Source: Diphasiastrum complanatum (Eukaryota; Streptophyta; Lycopodiopsida; Lycopodiales; Lycopodiaceae). From it: a stretch of DNA of 64,000 nucleotides. The stretch is from contig CM055114.1 in the NCBI GenBank assembly GCA_029204225.1, positions 10,441,948-10,505,947 of the forward strand. The letters run 5' to 3'. Of this stretch, positions 49,187-59,723 are shown piece after piece. Under the pieces are notes generated by a model. The model was not told where the DNA came from, did not search any database, and was given only the letters and a program-made list of their open reading frames with translations. A program made the position numbers and the translations under genes. The stretch's first letter is position 1. Each line of letters opens with the position of its first letter.

Positions 49187-50850
49187 TGTGTGACATCTTA
49201 GACAGGGTTAGATCGGTAGGGTTTAGCCCTAATAGGCTTAGCATTGTCTTCTAAAGGAATCCTATGGATGACTATTTCAAGTGGGATTCCTTTCATTTCT
49301 GTATAATTCCATGCAAATACATCCTGTATTTGCGGAGTAACGTTTCCAGATCAGAAAGTTGGGTTGATGACAAATGTGCACCAACATGAACTATTCCATC
49401 TATCTCCTCGTCAGGATCTTTAAGATTTAGTGGAATGGTCTTAGCAGGTCCTTCAAAGGAGTTGGAATTTGGTGTAGGCTCCCGATGTGGCTATGGTAAC
49501 TGGATAACAATGTCATCCAGTGTAAAGTCTTTGAGCTTTTGTGGAAGATCAAAAGGTGGGTCCACAACATTTTTTGGGACTTTGGGAATCATCTGAGTTG
49601 ATTCACTACCGGACGTGGAAGCTTGGTTGCATTGTTTAGTTTTTGTCCCTTTGGACAAGGGCTTGATCGGCTGTTTAAGCTTTTCACGCATCTGTTTTTG
49701 ACACTCGGTTAATTTTGTATCAATAACTTTAGTTTTTTGCAACTGAGGTTTTTGTTGTTTTTGAGTGGGCAGTGTTGGTGCCTCACTTATCAGATCGTCA
49801 TCGATTGTATCCCAGACTTCGTCGGGATACACATCCCATGTATATACTTTGGATTTGGGCTTGTATGTTGGGGTGTTGGGTACCTTGGATGTCAGTTGGA
49901 CGTGAGCCAACGGTCCTGGTGTCGTTACCTCCTTAGGAATTGATTTTGGCAGATAAGGTTGTGCATCTAGATATAGGAGTACATGTTCATCCGTCATGTC
50001 TACATCATCCATGGAAAGAATACCTTCTTCTGAAACATGGGCGGTAGAGACACTAGGTTCTCCTGGGCACCATGCCATAGGAATTGGGTCAATCATCATA
50101 AGTGGGATGATGGGTGTGTCAATGTCTGTAGAGGATGGGAGAATATCCACATCTACTACATCAATTTTGATATGACATCGATTGGAATCAGTACAGTCCA
50201 CAGTGGCTAGTGCGTGACCCCAATGATTATGTCCATGGATCTCGTATAGTGACCTTTTGGTTGGATCGGGATGCTATCTGAATCGTCATATGTTGTGGAT
50301 GACCAATCATCATATACCTTGGCGGGTTTGACATGGCATGTTGAGTCAACCATGACTCGTTTATCATGGTTACCAAAGGTAATTTTGCTATGCTTCCAAT
50401 CTTGGACAACACCTGCCATCTAGAGCCAGGGTGTACCAAGAAGGAGTTTATATGTATTGTTATCTTCTGGTAAATCTATCATGGTTGATCGAGGGTATGA
50501 AAGCCCCATGACTTTGCTAATGACAAAGCCATGATATTAACGCTTGATCCGCTATCTAGGATAGCAGATACTATAGGATAGTCTTTATAGGACAAAGGTA
50601 GGGTGATGCTAGTCCCCTTAGCAGCACCTATATTCAGCAGATTCATAGGAATCTGGGCAGGAATAGTAGGCAGCTGAAAATTTCGATGGATATAACGTTG
50701 AAGCCCAGTGAAGGATTTTATTGCGGTATGAAACGGCATGGTGAGTTGAGCTTGCAGGAGTTCAAAAATTACTTCAAGTCCCTGTAGGGATTGCTCCTTT
50801 TCGAGGATATGAGCTGAGAACAGACTTTCGGTTTGTTCTTCCTCTCGCAA
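49187..50850 (-). pseudogene. Ty3/gypsy C protease and start of RT, interrupted by gypsy B
   Basis: The minus strand reads GTSITLPLSYKDYPIVSAIL and DSGSSVNIMALSLAKSWGFH, an aspartic protease with the DSG active site. A reading of about 236 codons follows (50201-49491), acidic then Lys/Gln/Thr-rich, ending KDFTLDDIVIQLP. RT begins near 49440 with TIPLNLKDPDEEIDGIVHVG, then in a shifted frame DVFAWNYTEMKGIPLEIVIH and RIPLEDNAKPIRAKPY, and stops at about 49187. That is exactly where the gypsy B LTR begins. The remainder of RT is not found on the far side because B and its flank are themselves truncated. Confidence 0.88.
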
Positions 50851-50859
50851 AAACTCATC

Positions 50860-53012
50860 TCAAAACTCGTTGTATTGCCATTGTTCCACTTTTGGGTCTG
50901 GGTAATCTTTTGGTAATGTGGAAGTCGTCAAGTGGCTTCCCTGGGGGTCAGCTGATTTGACATTATTTTGATGTTGTTCTTGTTGTTGGCGTTGTGCTCT
51001 AGTGAGAACTCTAATAGGTTCGGATGAGATATGATGTGTTAGAAGAATCTTGTTAGGTTGTTTAGGACAATCCTTGAAACTGTGTTTACGGACACAATCG
51101 GGACATTCCACATGGTATTGATTTTCTACTTTACAGTCAGCCATGAAATGTCCTGTTTCACCATAAATAAGGCAGCGGTCGCTCATTGGGCCTGTGGCAA
51201 TAGCATAACCATCTTGGATGGTTTGTTAACTTTGCAAGTATTTGTCAAAACAATACTTGATCATATGCTTATGTTCACCGACTAGGTTAAGTGCACTGTG
51301 TTGGATTTTCTGGTGGTGTTGAATACTCATCTCGTTTGCACGAGCATGAGTTGTCGGTTTGATAATGTTGAGAACTAGCAGATGGAAGTGTTGAATCTTG
51401 ATGATAGTACTGATCGTAGGAGTTTTCAACTGTAGACTCTTGAGGATTTCTATGTTTTTGTGGTCCTAGATCTGGTTGTCCTCTTGGAGGTGGTCCTAAG
51501 AGTGCCAACTGTGGTTGAGGTTAATGTCTAGGTTGTCTGGGCAACTCTTGTATATAAACTTGGTTGTTTCGTGGTTGGTAGTGTGTGTGTTGGTTTTGTG
51601 AAACAAACGGTTGTCGAGGAGGTTGAGTATGTCCTCTTGACTGGTTGTGAGGCTAGTTCCTTGGGTTATAATAGCAATAAAGAGAGGTATGCCCCATAAA
51701 GTCGCAGATCCCACATTTGATCAAGGAAGTATCTGGAACCGGTTGGTATGAAGTGCACTCATTGCCAGTGTGTGCACCTCGATAGTGAGGGCACCACGTG
51801 TTCTCTCGTCTATGGTGGATTTGGCCAGTGGGTAACTGACCCGACATCGAACTCTGGATAGACTTAAGAGTGTTTTGAAACTCTTTCGTGAGTTTCTCCA
51901 TCTATTGTTGGTGTTGTTGGTTAAGCAACTCCATCTCTGTTTTCCACAACTGTTCTCGAGTTTCGTCGTTGGTCAAGCTTCTTGGACAACTTGATGTGCT
52001 CCCCGTTCATGTGGTTCATCGACATCGGAGCCCTCATCTTCCTCTCAAATGGCGTCAGACATGGCTTGTTTCAATTATGTATATTCATTATTGGAGCAAA
52101 GTTCACATCTTATCCATCGTGGGAGTCCAACGAGAAACCAAATTGTGAGCAAAGACTCAGTGGGTTGTCCTTGTACCTGACTTTTTAATCTTTTAAATCG
52201 TTCAATATAGTCACGTACTTTCTCGTCTTTTGTCATTTTGATGTTACTTAGCTTGACAAAAGGACTTTCTATCAAGCAAAATGGCTTGAAGCGTTACCAG
52301 TCATGTTTATCTTCATGATCAAGGTTAAAAAACCACTCTCGTGCTCGATCGATCATGGTCATCGAAAAGAGCTGTACCATGGCTTCCAGTGATGTCTCGG
52401 CATAGACGTCAATGCATTCTCAAAGACTTGAAGAAATCTTTGAGGATCAGTATTACCATCGTACTTAGGTAAATCTAGCCTTGGGGTACGTTTTTCAGTA
52501 CGTGGAACATTATTCGCAAAAGCTCCGTTTAAGTGAGCTCGTGCATGTGAAGATTCGGCAGCATGAAAATGTGGTCATTCATATGGAGCTTCATAATGCA
52601 TGGGTTCCCATCTGTCGAATGGGTTGGTGGATGGCTCTTGGACTTGGGATTTCATCCGGAAATTTCTGTTAAATTGAGCTTGTTCGGTGGATAGGGAGAC
52701 CATCTTTGGTGGATAGTTCCTCCGTAGAATTCGGATCGTAAGAGCGATCCATAACAACTTGTAGAGTATCGTAGGATTGTGTAAATTGGTGAATGTATTC
52801 TCTACGGTTGGATGCGGTTCCCACGGTGCAGAATGGTCACTACGGATCAATGTAGTCGTTACGAGTGGTCGCAATGACTGTAATGCGGTTGAATATGGAT
52901 TGGACGGTCTAAGGATTGGTTGAGATTTAACTGTGGCCTCCGGTTGAGATTTGAGAGAAATGCACCTGTTGAGATCTGACGAAAACTCGCCAGTTGAGAT
53001 GTAACTGAACAC
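50860..53012 (-). pseudogene. Ty3/gypsy C gag with two zinc-knuckle regions
   Basis: The minus strand starts MFSYISTGEFSSDLNRC at 53012, followed by a Ser/Thr/Pro-rich N-terminus. Next comes the capsid segment near 52500-52080 (LDLPKYDGNTDPQRFLQVFE, SNIKMTKDEKVRDYIERFKR), broken by several stops. A first Cys-rich region at 51800-51660 reads WCPHYRGAHTGNECTSYQ and CGICDFMGHTSLYC. A second at 51186-51060 reads CLIYGETGHFMADC and CPDCVRKHSFKDC. The two Cys/His clusters are RNA-binding nucleocapsid motifs. The gag fragment at 16344 is the same family. Many frame changes show it is inactive. Confidence 0.85.
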
Positions 53013-53515
53013 TTTGGTTGAGATGCGAGCAAGTGCTCCGGTTGAGATTTGAAAGAAGCACTTCAGTTGAGATTTGAAAGAAGTGCTCCGGTTGAGATCA
53101 GGACTGAAGGGTCCGGTCGAGATCTAACTGAAGACTTCGGTCGAGATGCGAAGGAACGCTTCGACTGAGATCAAGACTAAAGGGTTTGGTTGAGATTTGA
53201 AGATTTCCTTTGGTCGAGATGGCAAAGAGGTCATCGGTTGAAATCTGGACGTATGGCTCCAGTCGAGATTTGAAAGAAAAACTTCAGTTGAGATTTAAAA
53301 GAAGTGCTCCGATTCAGATCAGGACTGTAGGGTCTGGTCGAGATCTAATTGAAGACTTCGGTCAAGATGTGAAGGAATACTTCGGCTAAGATCAGGACTG
53401 AAGGGTTCGGTTGAGATTTGAAGATTTCCTTTGGTTGAGATGGCAAAGAGGTCTTCGGTCGAAATCTGGACGTATGGCTCCGGTCGAGATTTGAACGATG
53501 AACATCAATTGAGTA
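52890..53515. repeat. Minisatellite in the gypsy C leader, about 30-bp unit with 221-bp higher-order repeat
   Basis: Variants of CGGTTGAGATTTGAAAGAAG recur about twenty times. A block starting GATCAGGACTGAAGGGTC at about 53095 recurs at about 53316 and runs to 53500, giving a higher-order period near 221 bp. The array occupies the stretch between the PBS and gag. Confidence 0.88.
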
Positions 53516-53519
53516 AAAC

Positions 53520-53760
53520 TTAGGACATGTTAGGATATCGAAGTAGTGGCTCGATCGTGAGGTAGTAGGTAGCGGTCTGGTCCAGACTTGAGTCGTGGAT
53601 CTCGGCTTGGTAAGGATCGTGAGACCGCGGTTGAGAAATGAGAGGCACGTCAGTCAGGACCGAAGTGGGTAGCTCTATAATGAATGTGTAGGAGATCTCA
53701 GGGCGATTGTTTTGCAACACAGATGAAAGAGATATGGCTTGGTTTAACGTTTGTGTAGCT
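53520..53760 (-). other. Proximal leader of gypsy C
   Basis: This lies between the minisatellite and the primer-binding site. An 88-codon open frame spans it (53786-53520), but it runs into the LTR and shows no family resemblance. Confidence 0.5.
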
Positions 53761-53777
53761 GCTGCGGAATGGCGCCA
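53761..53777 (-). other. Primer-binding site of gypsy C
   Basis: The minus strand reads TGGCGCCATTCCGCAGC two bases inside the LTR end. TGGCGCCA is a typical start of a tRNA 3'-end complement; I cannot name the tRNA with confidence. Confidence 0.65.
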
Positions 53778-53779
53778 AG

Positions 53780-54705
53780 TGTTCACGGTTCTGGTTATTT
53801 CTTTACCTCTTCTTTAGTTACGGTTCTTTATGGTTCTTCTTCTTATTAGAATAGTTACAAAGCAGAAGCGTTACTCAGATTTCAACATGTATTTCTCAGC
53901 CTGTCAGTGGGAGACACAGTTTCGATGCTCAGCTACATGCAGAAACCAAACAAGTAACCATCTACAGCTCATGAGGACCAACATTTTGGAACAGGGAGCA
54001 GATCTACCACTATCTACTGAATCAGAATTCAATCAAGAACAAGATTAACTACTGAACAAGAAACAAGAAACTAGATTCCTAACAGCATTTGATAGTCCAA
54101 GAATCAAGAAACACTCATTTCTTGATCCTTAGAATGCCCAAGAACAATCCAGAACTGAAAAGTAAGAGAGTATGCAAGATCTACACCACTATTCCAGCCT
54201 ATTTAGTTTACTTGAATGCTGATTTCTACCTTATTCCATAAACAAGAAGGGAATTCTAATCCACAACTAAGCAAGAAACTAGAAAACAAGAAACTAGTTA
54301 ATCCAAATGCAAGGAATTCAAGCATTCTCATAGAAATTTCACTCAAGAACATTGCCATGAACAAGGAGCTTAGCAATCATCAAGAACTCGTGGAGGATCC
54401 TCTTTATTTGCTCAAGAGAACTTGACAATACATTCAAAAGCTCCCTCACAAGAGAGGGGAGACCTTAAATAAGCAAGAAGTCTGCCCATGTGGAGCCCAA
54501 GTGGCAATTTCCCCCAAATTAGAAATTACATGTGAAATTTGCCCTTCCACTAAAGGTCACCATCAAAAGGTGGCTCACTCTAACTAATTTAAGGGGGGGG
54601 GGGGTCTACATTTATTTACAAAGCCTAGGAAATATGACTAGCTCCTACATGGTCGTTCCTTCTCTGGGATACACCATGTAGGCTCACATAGATATTTCAC
54701 TAACA
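53780..54705 (-). mobile_element. 5' LTR of gypsy C
   Basis: The plus-strand ends TGTTCACGG (53780) and CACTAACA (54705) give a TG/CA unit of 926 bp. A TATA-like TTATTTAAGG (minus) lies at about 54463-54472. A G13 run sits near 54592. The outer end lies inside the leader of a copia element. Confidence 0.65.
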
Positions 54706-54926
54706 TCCTAGCTAGTAATTTCTCAGCTCTCAAGTTCTTCTGCTCTCTTCCTTCTGATACCTCCTCGGTCATGGGTGAGAGGTATTCTGTGTCTTCGGCT
54801 TGGCTCAGCATCTGGGAATTCTCTGGAATCTGCTAACATCCACCTCGATGAGAACACCAATTGATCCACACCAAAATTTTGATGAAAAGCAACACCACTC
54901 CAAGTTCTCTGATCTTCGTAAGCCTT
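54706..54926 (-). mobile_element. Copia leader fragment interrupted by gypsy C
   Basis: This is the sequence inside the copia PBS, ending abruptly at the gypsy C LTR. No gag codons are recognised before the break. Confidence 0.55.
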
Positions 54927-54938
54927 GCTCTGATACCA
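54927..54938 (-). other. Primer-binding site, initiator tRNA-Met type
   Basis: The minus strand reads TGGTATCAGAGC one base after an LTR ending CCCTTGCA. Confidence 0.88.
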
Positions 54939-54939
54939 A

Positions 54940-55459
54940 TGCAAGGGAAAGCTCCTAAAGATCTTGCTTACAAGACAAAACAATGGGGAACATACTATGG
55001 AGAAACTTACCCAAGCAACCAATCAATCTCTAAAAGTTTCACCCTCAAGCCAAGAATTATGAAGCATGAGAGTAGAGAGAGGACCTGGCAATGAATCAAC
55101 CAAACTATGATGGAGTAGGACGAGTTTGTCCTCCTTATATAGGCCTAAGACCTCCATGTGCATATAGTAATGCAAGGTTCCAACTCCCCTATAGATAGAA
55201 TTATTTGCTATTGATATTCTACACATGGATTGACCTGTCCCAAACTTGTACTAGCTCCAATTAGTGTGTCTGGGCCTCACAAGGTCATTAATTACATTGC
55301 AGGTCACATTCAATATGATGTGGTATAACTAATGGACTTGATTCATTGGAGTACCGAGTATCCAAGACTAGGAGTATATTGAATCCTATATTTTGGTCAC
55401 GGACATAATAGAGAGACCATTAAAAAAATAAAATTCAACCATTGTAATTTTAACTCTCT
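54940..55459 (-). mobile_element. Copia LTR with TATA box, flanked by both PPT-like tract and PBS
   Basis: On the minus strand the LTR starts near TTAAAATTACAATGG (about 55459) and ends CCCTTGCA (54940), about 520 bp. It carries a clear TATATAAGG at 55133-55141. A purine tract AAGGGAGAGAG precedes it on the minus strand (55457-55470), as would be expected for a 3' LTR. A PBS follows it, as for a 5' LTR. Confidence 0.65.
55133..55141 (-). promoter_or_regulatory. TATA box of the copia LTR
   Basis: TATATAAGG on the minus strand lies about 195 bases before the LTR end, in a position typical for an LTR core promoter. Confidence 0.7.
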
Positions 55460-55470
55460 CCCTTAATGAT

Positions 55471-56460
55471 TACCACTTACAGACTACTTTCATAACATTC
55501 ATGGAATATGTCTTCATGCTAGCTGTTACATACCCATAAGGGCACGTAATGGAATACTTGAGGTGGCGGTCTCATTCTAAGGAATAGAACATTGTTATGG
55601 AGCTATAGGTCAATTTGGTGCCATGTGTCAATGTTCTATTGGCACAAAATGGCCCTCTGATATGAACCTATGTCGTTGGTGGTCAAGCATGACCAAGTTT
55701 GGTCAAACCTGGTCTATGGATATAGAGGTGGATCTCCAAGAGCTTGTCATTCATTTTCTCACAGAGAATGAAGAGCTCCTCCACTGGTGGTCAGGTCAAG
55801 ATGATAATCTAGGCCTTAGGATGTAGGTGGGTGAGAGTCAAGGGTAAGGTACGGTGGTATGGGACACCGTGGCTTATCGAGATCCCTTCTTTGATGGTGG
55901 TCTATGGCTCCAATGCATGGGGGAGAGGTGGCAGTACCTCTATGGTTGGTGGGCAGTAACGAGGCGTTTGTCACCTGATTGTGTCTTAGCAATGGTCAAT
56001 TTTGACGATGGGGTTTCTAGCAGTTGGTATTAGAGCCACCAATAATTGTAAATAAGGTGCACTCATTTTAATCTATAATTTAATTAGTTTAATCAAATTT
56101 TTGATGTGCTAGCTTAGTATTCATGGTGTGATTGCTATGAACAATTTTGTTTTTTTTCGTCAAGATCAGACATCATTCGAATATGTTTTGGGTCCATGCT
56201 AAGGGGCTTGTTTTTAATGGTTTTTCTAGTTTTCCGTTGCTTTAAGTTGTAGAATTTCATAAACTACGCTATAAAACCTGTAAGATGGAAGCATCAAAAA
56301 ACCGTTAGCAAATCTTTGTTTTTTGACAAAAATGAACAACAGTCCATAAGGGTCGGTTTTTTTGGTCTTTTGAAAGTCGAAATAAAAAAAAAATTGACAG
56401 TTCTAAGAACCGTTTGAATTTTTTTTTTTAATGCTAATAAATTTTTTCTCTCCTAGCACC
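55471..56460. other. No gene recognised
   Basis: AT-rich noncoding DNA with A and T homopolymers near 56390-56430. No RNase H tail precedes the PPT-like tract at 55457-55470. Confidence 0.45.
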
Positions 56461-56471
56461 TCTATGCGCCC

Positions 56472-57302
56472 ATGCTGTCCGTACAGACATTTGCGCACCG
56501 AAAAAGGGGGGGTCTGCCTTTTATTATGTGCACTGTTAAAGCACATAAAGATGTCTTTAGATGGCTAACAAATGCACATGACTGCTTATTTCAGCAATCT
56601 ACATTAATTATTACTTGCATTTTAACCTCTTGCATACACCCGTTGCAGGATATGTGTAAAGTAGAACAAAATGAGTTTTTTTTACGAGCTAGAATACGAT
56701 GCTGCTGCTTTTGGCCTACTGACTCATTTGAATTCGCTATTAATATACCTGATAAAATCTTCTCCGTATATGCAGCTGACCTTAAAAAATGCTATGAATC
56801 AATTCCGCTTTCTAGGGAATTTGCCTTAAAAAATGTACTATCTAATGTCATGGATTGGGCATTTGAATCTACATAGAAATCAAATATATTAAAGCATGTA
56901 CTTATCATAACCCATACATCAAAAGATGGTTCAAACAACTATCGATAGACAGTAGATCGCTATCTCTCAGTGAAGAATCAACAGTCATGTTGAAGAGACA
57001 GATCCCTACATCTTTCAAAAGTGTTATCATTGCTTCAAAAAGGTGTTATCATCGTTGTCCTTCCAACAATGAAGGTGCAAAACCATTGCTCAAAAGTGAA
57101 TCCATTCAAACAAGTATGCTATAACATATGTAGTCGCTATTCCAGCGAGTTTCTTTGTGATTTGTGTATACATAGCTATATGCATATTCCCGCACGTGAA
57201 CACATTGGAATAGAAATGCGCAACCATCAGTATGCTCATATCCAACTTCAACAATGCACAATGCTGTGCATAGGTGAATACATCACTAACTCATTGTTTT
57301 AA
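56472..57302 (+). pseudogene. Reverse transcriptase fragment, Penelope-like element type
   Basis: An open frame of 134 codons (56472-56876) contains GLPFIMCTVKAHKDVFRWLT and NAHDCLF. These correspond to the K.HK..FRW.TNA block that opens the RT of Penelope-like elements. It then has WPTDSFEFAINIPD and VYAADLKKCYESIPLS, which fits RT motif A (D..K.Y.SIPL). After a stop, a shifted frame continues YIKRWFKQLSIDSRS. The catalytic FxDD/YxDD block and any GIY-YIG endonuclease are not found. By family knowledge such enzymes are telomerase-related and prime on chromosomal ends or nicks. The copy is truncated at both sides and dead. The family assignment rests on motifs alone. Confidence 0.5.
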
Positions 57303-57774
57303 GAGTAGAAAATTGCGATTTATAGCCTACACATCCTTACGAAAGGAGTGGAAAATGTCAACAATTATTACTTGCATCAAGTAGGTGGTGGATCGCGATC
57401 CAGCACCCACTTTCCCTCATATTTTTGCATGAACTACTACTTTACACAAGCATTCCTTCCTCAAATTTTCAAAATGGCAACCTTTACAATTTGAAAAGCA
57501 AGAGAGCTTACCATTTCGTATGATGGTGTACAAAGCCGGATCGTAGAAATGTGCTACCATACATAGACAAGCATGTGGAGGAGAAAGAGGAGGAGGAGGA
57601 GGTGTGAAGAAGGCATCAAAGGTGGCACCCTATTTTATAACCCTTTGATAGCATAATAATGGAGGGAAAGTCCATTAATGGTTTTTTTGAATTTTGAACC
57701 TAGCCAAATTCTTGGCGCCTAAACCATATGACTTTATTAAAAAAGACTTTCAAAAGCATTCATCAAAGTACAAA
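57303..57774. other. No gene recognised
   Basis: Noncoding spacer. A GGAGGAGGAGGAGG run lies near 57588. Confidence 0.45.
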
Positions 57775-57900
57775 TCGAATGAAAGTCAACTCTAGATTAG
57801 TCGTGATGATCATCACCCAGTTGTCGTAAGAACTTGGCAAGCTTGTAAGCAGTTGCATCACTACGTCTTTATTGTTTATGACAGATCCGACAGTGGCCAC
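57775..57900 (-). pseudogene. Short Ty1/copia gag scrap
   Basis: The minus strand reads NKDVVMQLLTSLPSSYDNWV and MIITTNLELTFIRFVLD, resembling the LL.SLP.SYD..V......LT motif of copia UBN2-type Gag. No other gag block is recognised around it. It is short, so chance is not excluded. Confidence 0.45.
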
Positions 57901-58359
57901 CATGATGAGCTGATCTCAAAAATATAGAGCGCGAGTTCTGGTGACCCCTTTAGGTAGATGTGCAAGTCCATGTTGATATCTAGCAGTAGACTTGCATCGT
58001 CGAATTCTTCAATATTCCCCCGACCGTCTAGTAAATATAACTTGAACTAAGCATGCTTCTTTCAAAACTTTCGCTTCGAGTCGTTGTGCTTCAAAAATTG
58101 GTACTCCTTAATCCGGATGTACTCTAGTGCATACAAACATGTTGAGCCTATGTACAACTCCACTGATCCGAATGGAGAGACTTTAAACTTTTTCTGGATT
58201 ATGACCCAACATAGACATCCCTTCTATTCTATGCTGAGTTGGTCCCATAATCAGAGGAAGTCTTCTTTATCCCAATCCATCTACCAATTCTCGAATGTCA
58301 TGTCTATTGTGCCTAGTAGTATCAAATAGTCGACACACCATTGTAACTCGATATTAACA

Positions 58360-59443
58360 TGGCAAGGACACCACTTCCAGAATCTTTCAGAAAAAACTTG
58401 AAAGCGTTCTGCACATACCTTCAACTGATTCCTCTTCGATGCTTTGCCTTAGGCTGCGCTTTAACCATGTCCTGTCTGTGGATGTCTATAGCAAGCTTAT
58501 GGTCTTCGAGCTGCTATTTGAGGTCTGCTACCTCCTTCTGTAGATCAAAAATTTTGATACATGCTTCTGCATACTCCAGGTGATCTACCACCCTTGTATA
58601 GTTTCGGGTTGCCTGGAGCTGCTTTGCCAAATCATTGATCTTTTCCAGGGCATGCGAGTATTCCTCGTGTGCTTCTGGCCCGGAGCAGGTAGTTGTCTCG
58701 GCCGATAACTCCTTCAGCTCAACAAGTTCTTCTTCGACGAGTGCTTTGTCATTCTCAAGTGAAATCAGAAACTCAACTCAAAAATTCTTGAGCATCTGGT
58801 CTTGAAGAGACTACAACTTCGAGGAATCTATCTGGATTAGCCCAGAGCTGCTGCATAGTTGTAAGGCAGTTTCTGACTTTATTCTTTTCATGCTCTCATC
58901 ACGAAGTGTGGTCTGCATAGAATCCCTTTTTGCCTTGATCTTATTAAGTTCGGCTATTAATGAATCAAAGTTTTTCTACAATTCTGCAGATTTGGCCTAA
59001 AGTGTCTCATTGCTATCTTGAAAAGACTGGGCTTTCTTATTCAACTTCTGAAGCAGTCGGCCCACAGAGCGATTTTGCTCATTCAACATCCTATTGTCAG
59101 CCTCCATAGATGTGATCTGCTCAGACAACATCTCTATGTTGCTGGTCATCTCGTCTGTGTGCTGGAAGAGCTGCATTATATTCTCTTGAATATGTAGGTC
59201 GTAGGCATGGATCTTTCCAACAATTTTCTTGGCACCCAAGGAAAACTGATAGTAGCATCTATAGAGGTTGTCTTTGTTGTCCTCCTCCTCCCCTTCTGTG
59301 GCCTCTTCATCCACCCCTTTGTCTTTTTCTTGCATCTGGGTGTCAGAGATAGTATCTTCATCGTCCGTGGATGCAGAGCCCTTTGGCTTTTGAGAAGACC
59401 CATCAACTGGGATGACAGCCAAAATTTTGGTTGTAGTAGATGA
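58360..59443 (-). pseudogene. Decayed coiled-coil protein ORF adjoining an LTR fragment
   Basis: The minus strand from 59443 reads TTTKILAVIPVDGSSQKPKG, then the acidic segment STDDEDTISDTQMQEKDKGV, and then a long heptad-rich helix (MTSNIEMLSEQITSMEADNR, RSVGRLLQKLNKKAQSFQD). It continues with stops as SLIAELNKIKAKRDSMQ, DKALVEEELVELKELSAET and HALEKINDLAKQLQATR. The whole is about 350 codons with at least four in-frame stops. I do not recognise a family. The segment looks like a structural coiled-coil protein, or the C-terminal part of an extra retrotransposon ORF. It begins exactly where the LTR fragment ends. Confidence 0.55.
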
Positions 59444-59722
59444 TGCGAATGCGAATGGCAGTTGCGAAAAACACAACAATTCGGATGGATTTCAGATATG
59501 ATTGCTGGTCACTGCGAGCTGTATCATTCCTACAGTCCTCCAGAAAGACATACACTATTGTACTACATTAATAGATTAATGTAGCATTCAACGAAATTCA
59601 AACCAAGGTGCAGAATTTTATGAGCAATTGAATCGGACACACGAATAGTAGCAGACTAATTTACATTCAAGATCAGACAAGATAAGAGTGATATGTGCGC
59701 AACGGCTATAAAAATCATCTAT
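59444..59722 (-). mobile_element. LTR fragment, inverted copy of 63665-63942
   Basis: Its reverse complement matches 63665-63942 over about 275 bp, including TGCGCACATATCACTCTTGT and CTTGTCTGATCTTGAATGTA-type words, and ends ATTCGCATTCGCA. The right (U3-side) end is cut where gypsy D RT codons start at about 59724. Unlike the copy at 63.9 kb, no PBS follows its 3' end. Confidence 0.85.
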
Positions 59723-59723
59723 T

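Noticed and set aside
52890-53515. A CRISPR-like repeat array
   Set aside because: Repeats are imperfect and contiguous, with no unique spacers of constant length; it is a leader minisatellite in a eukaryotic retrotransposon.
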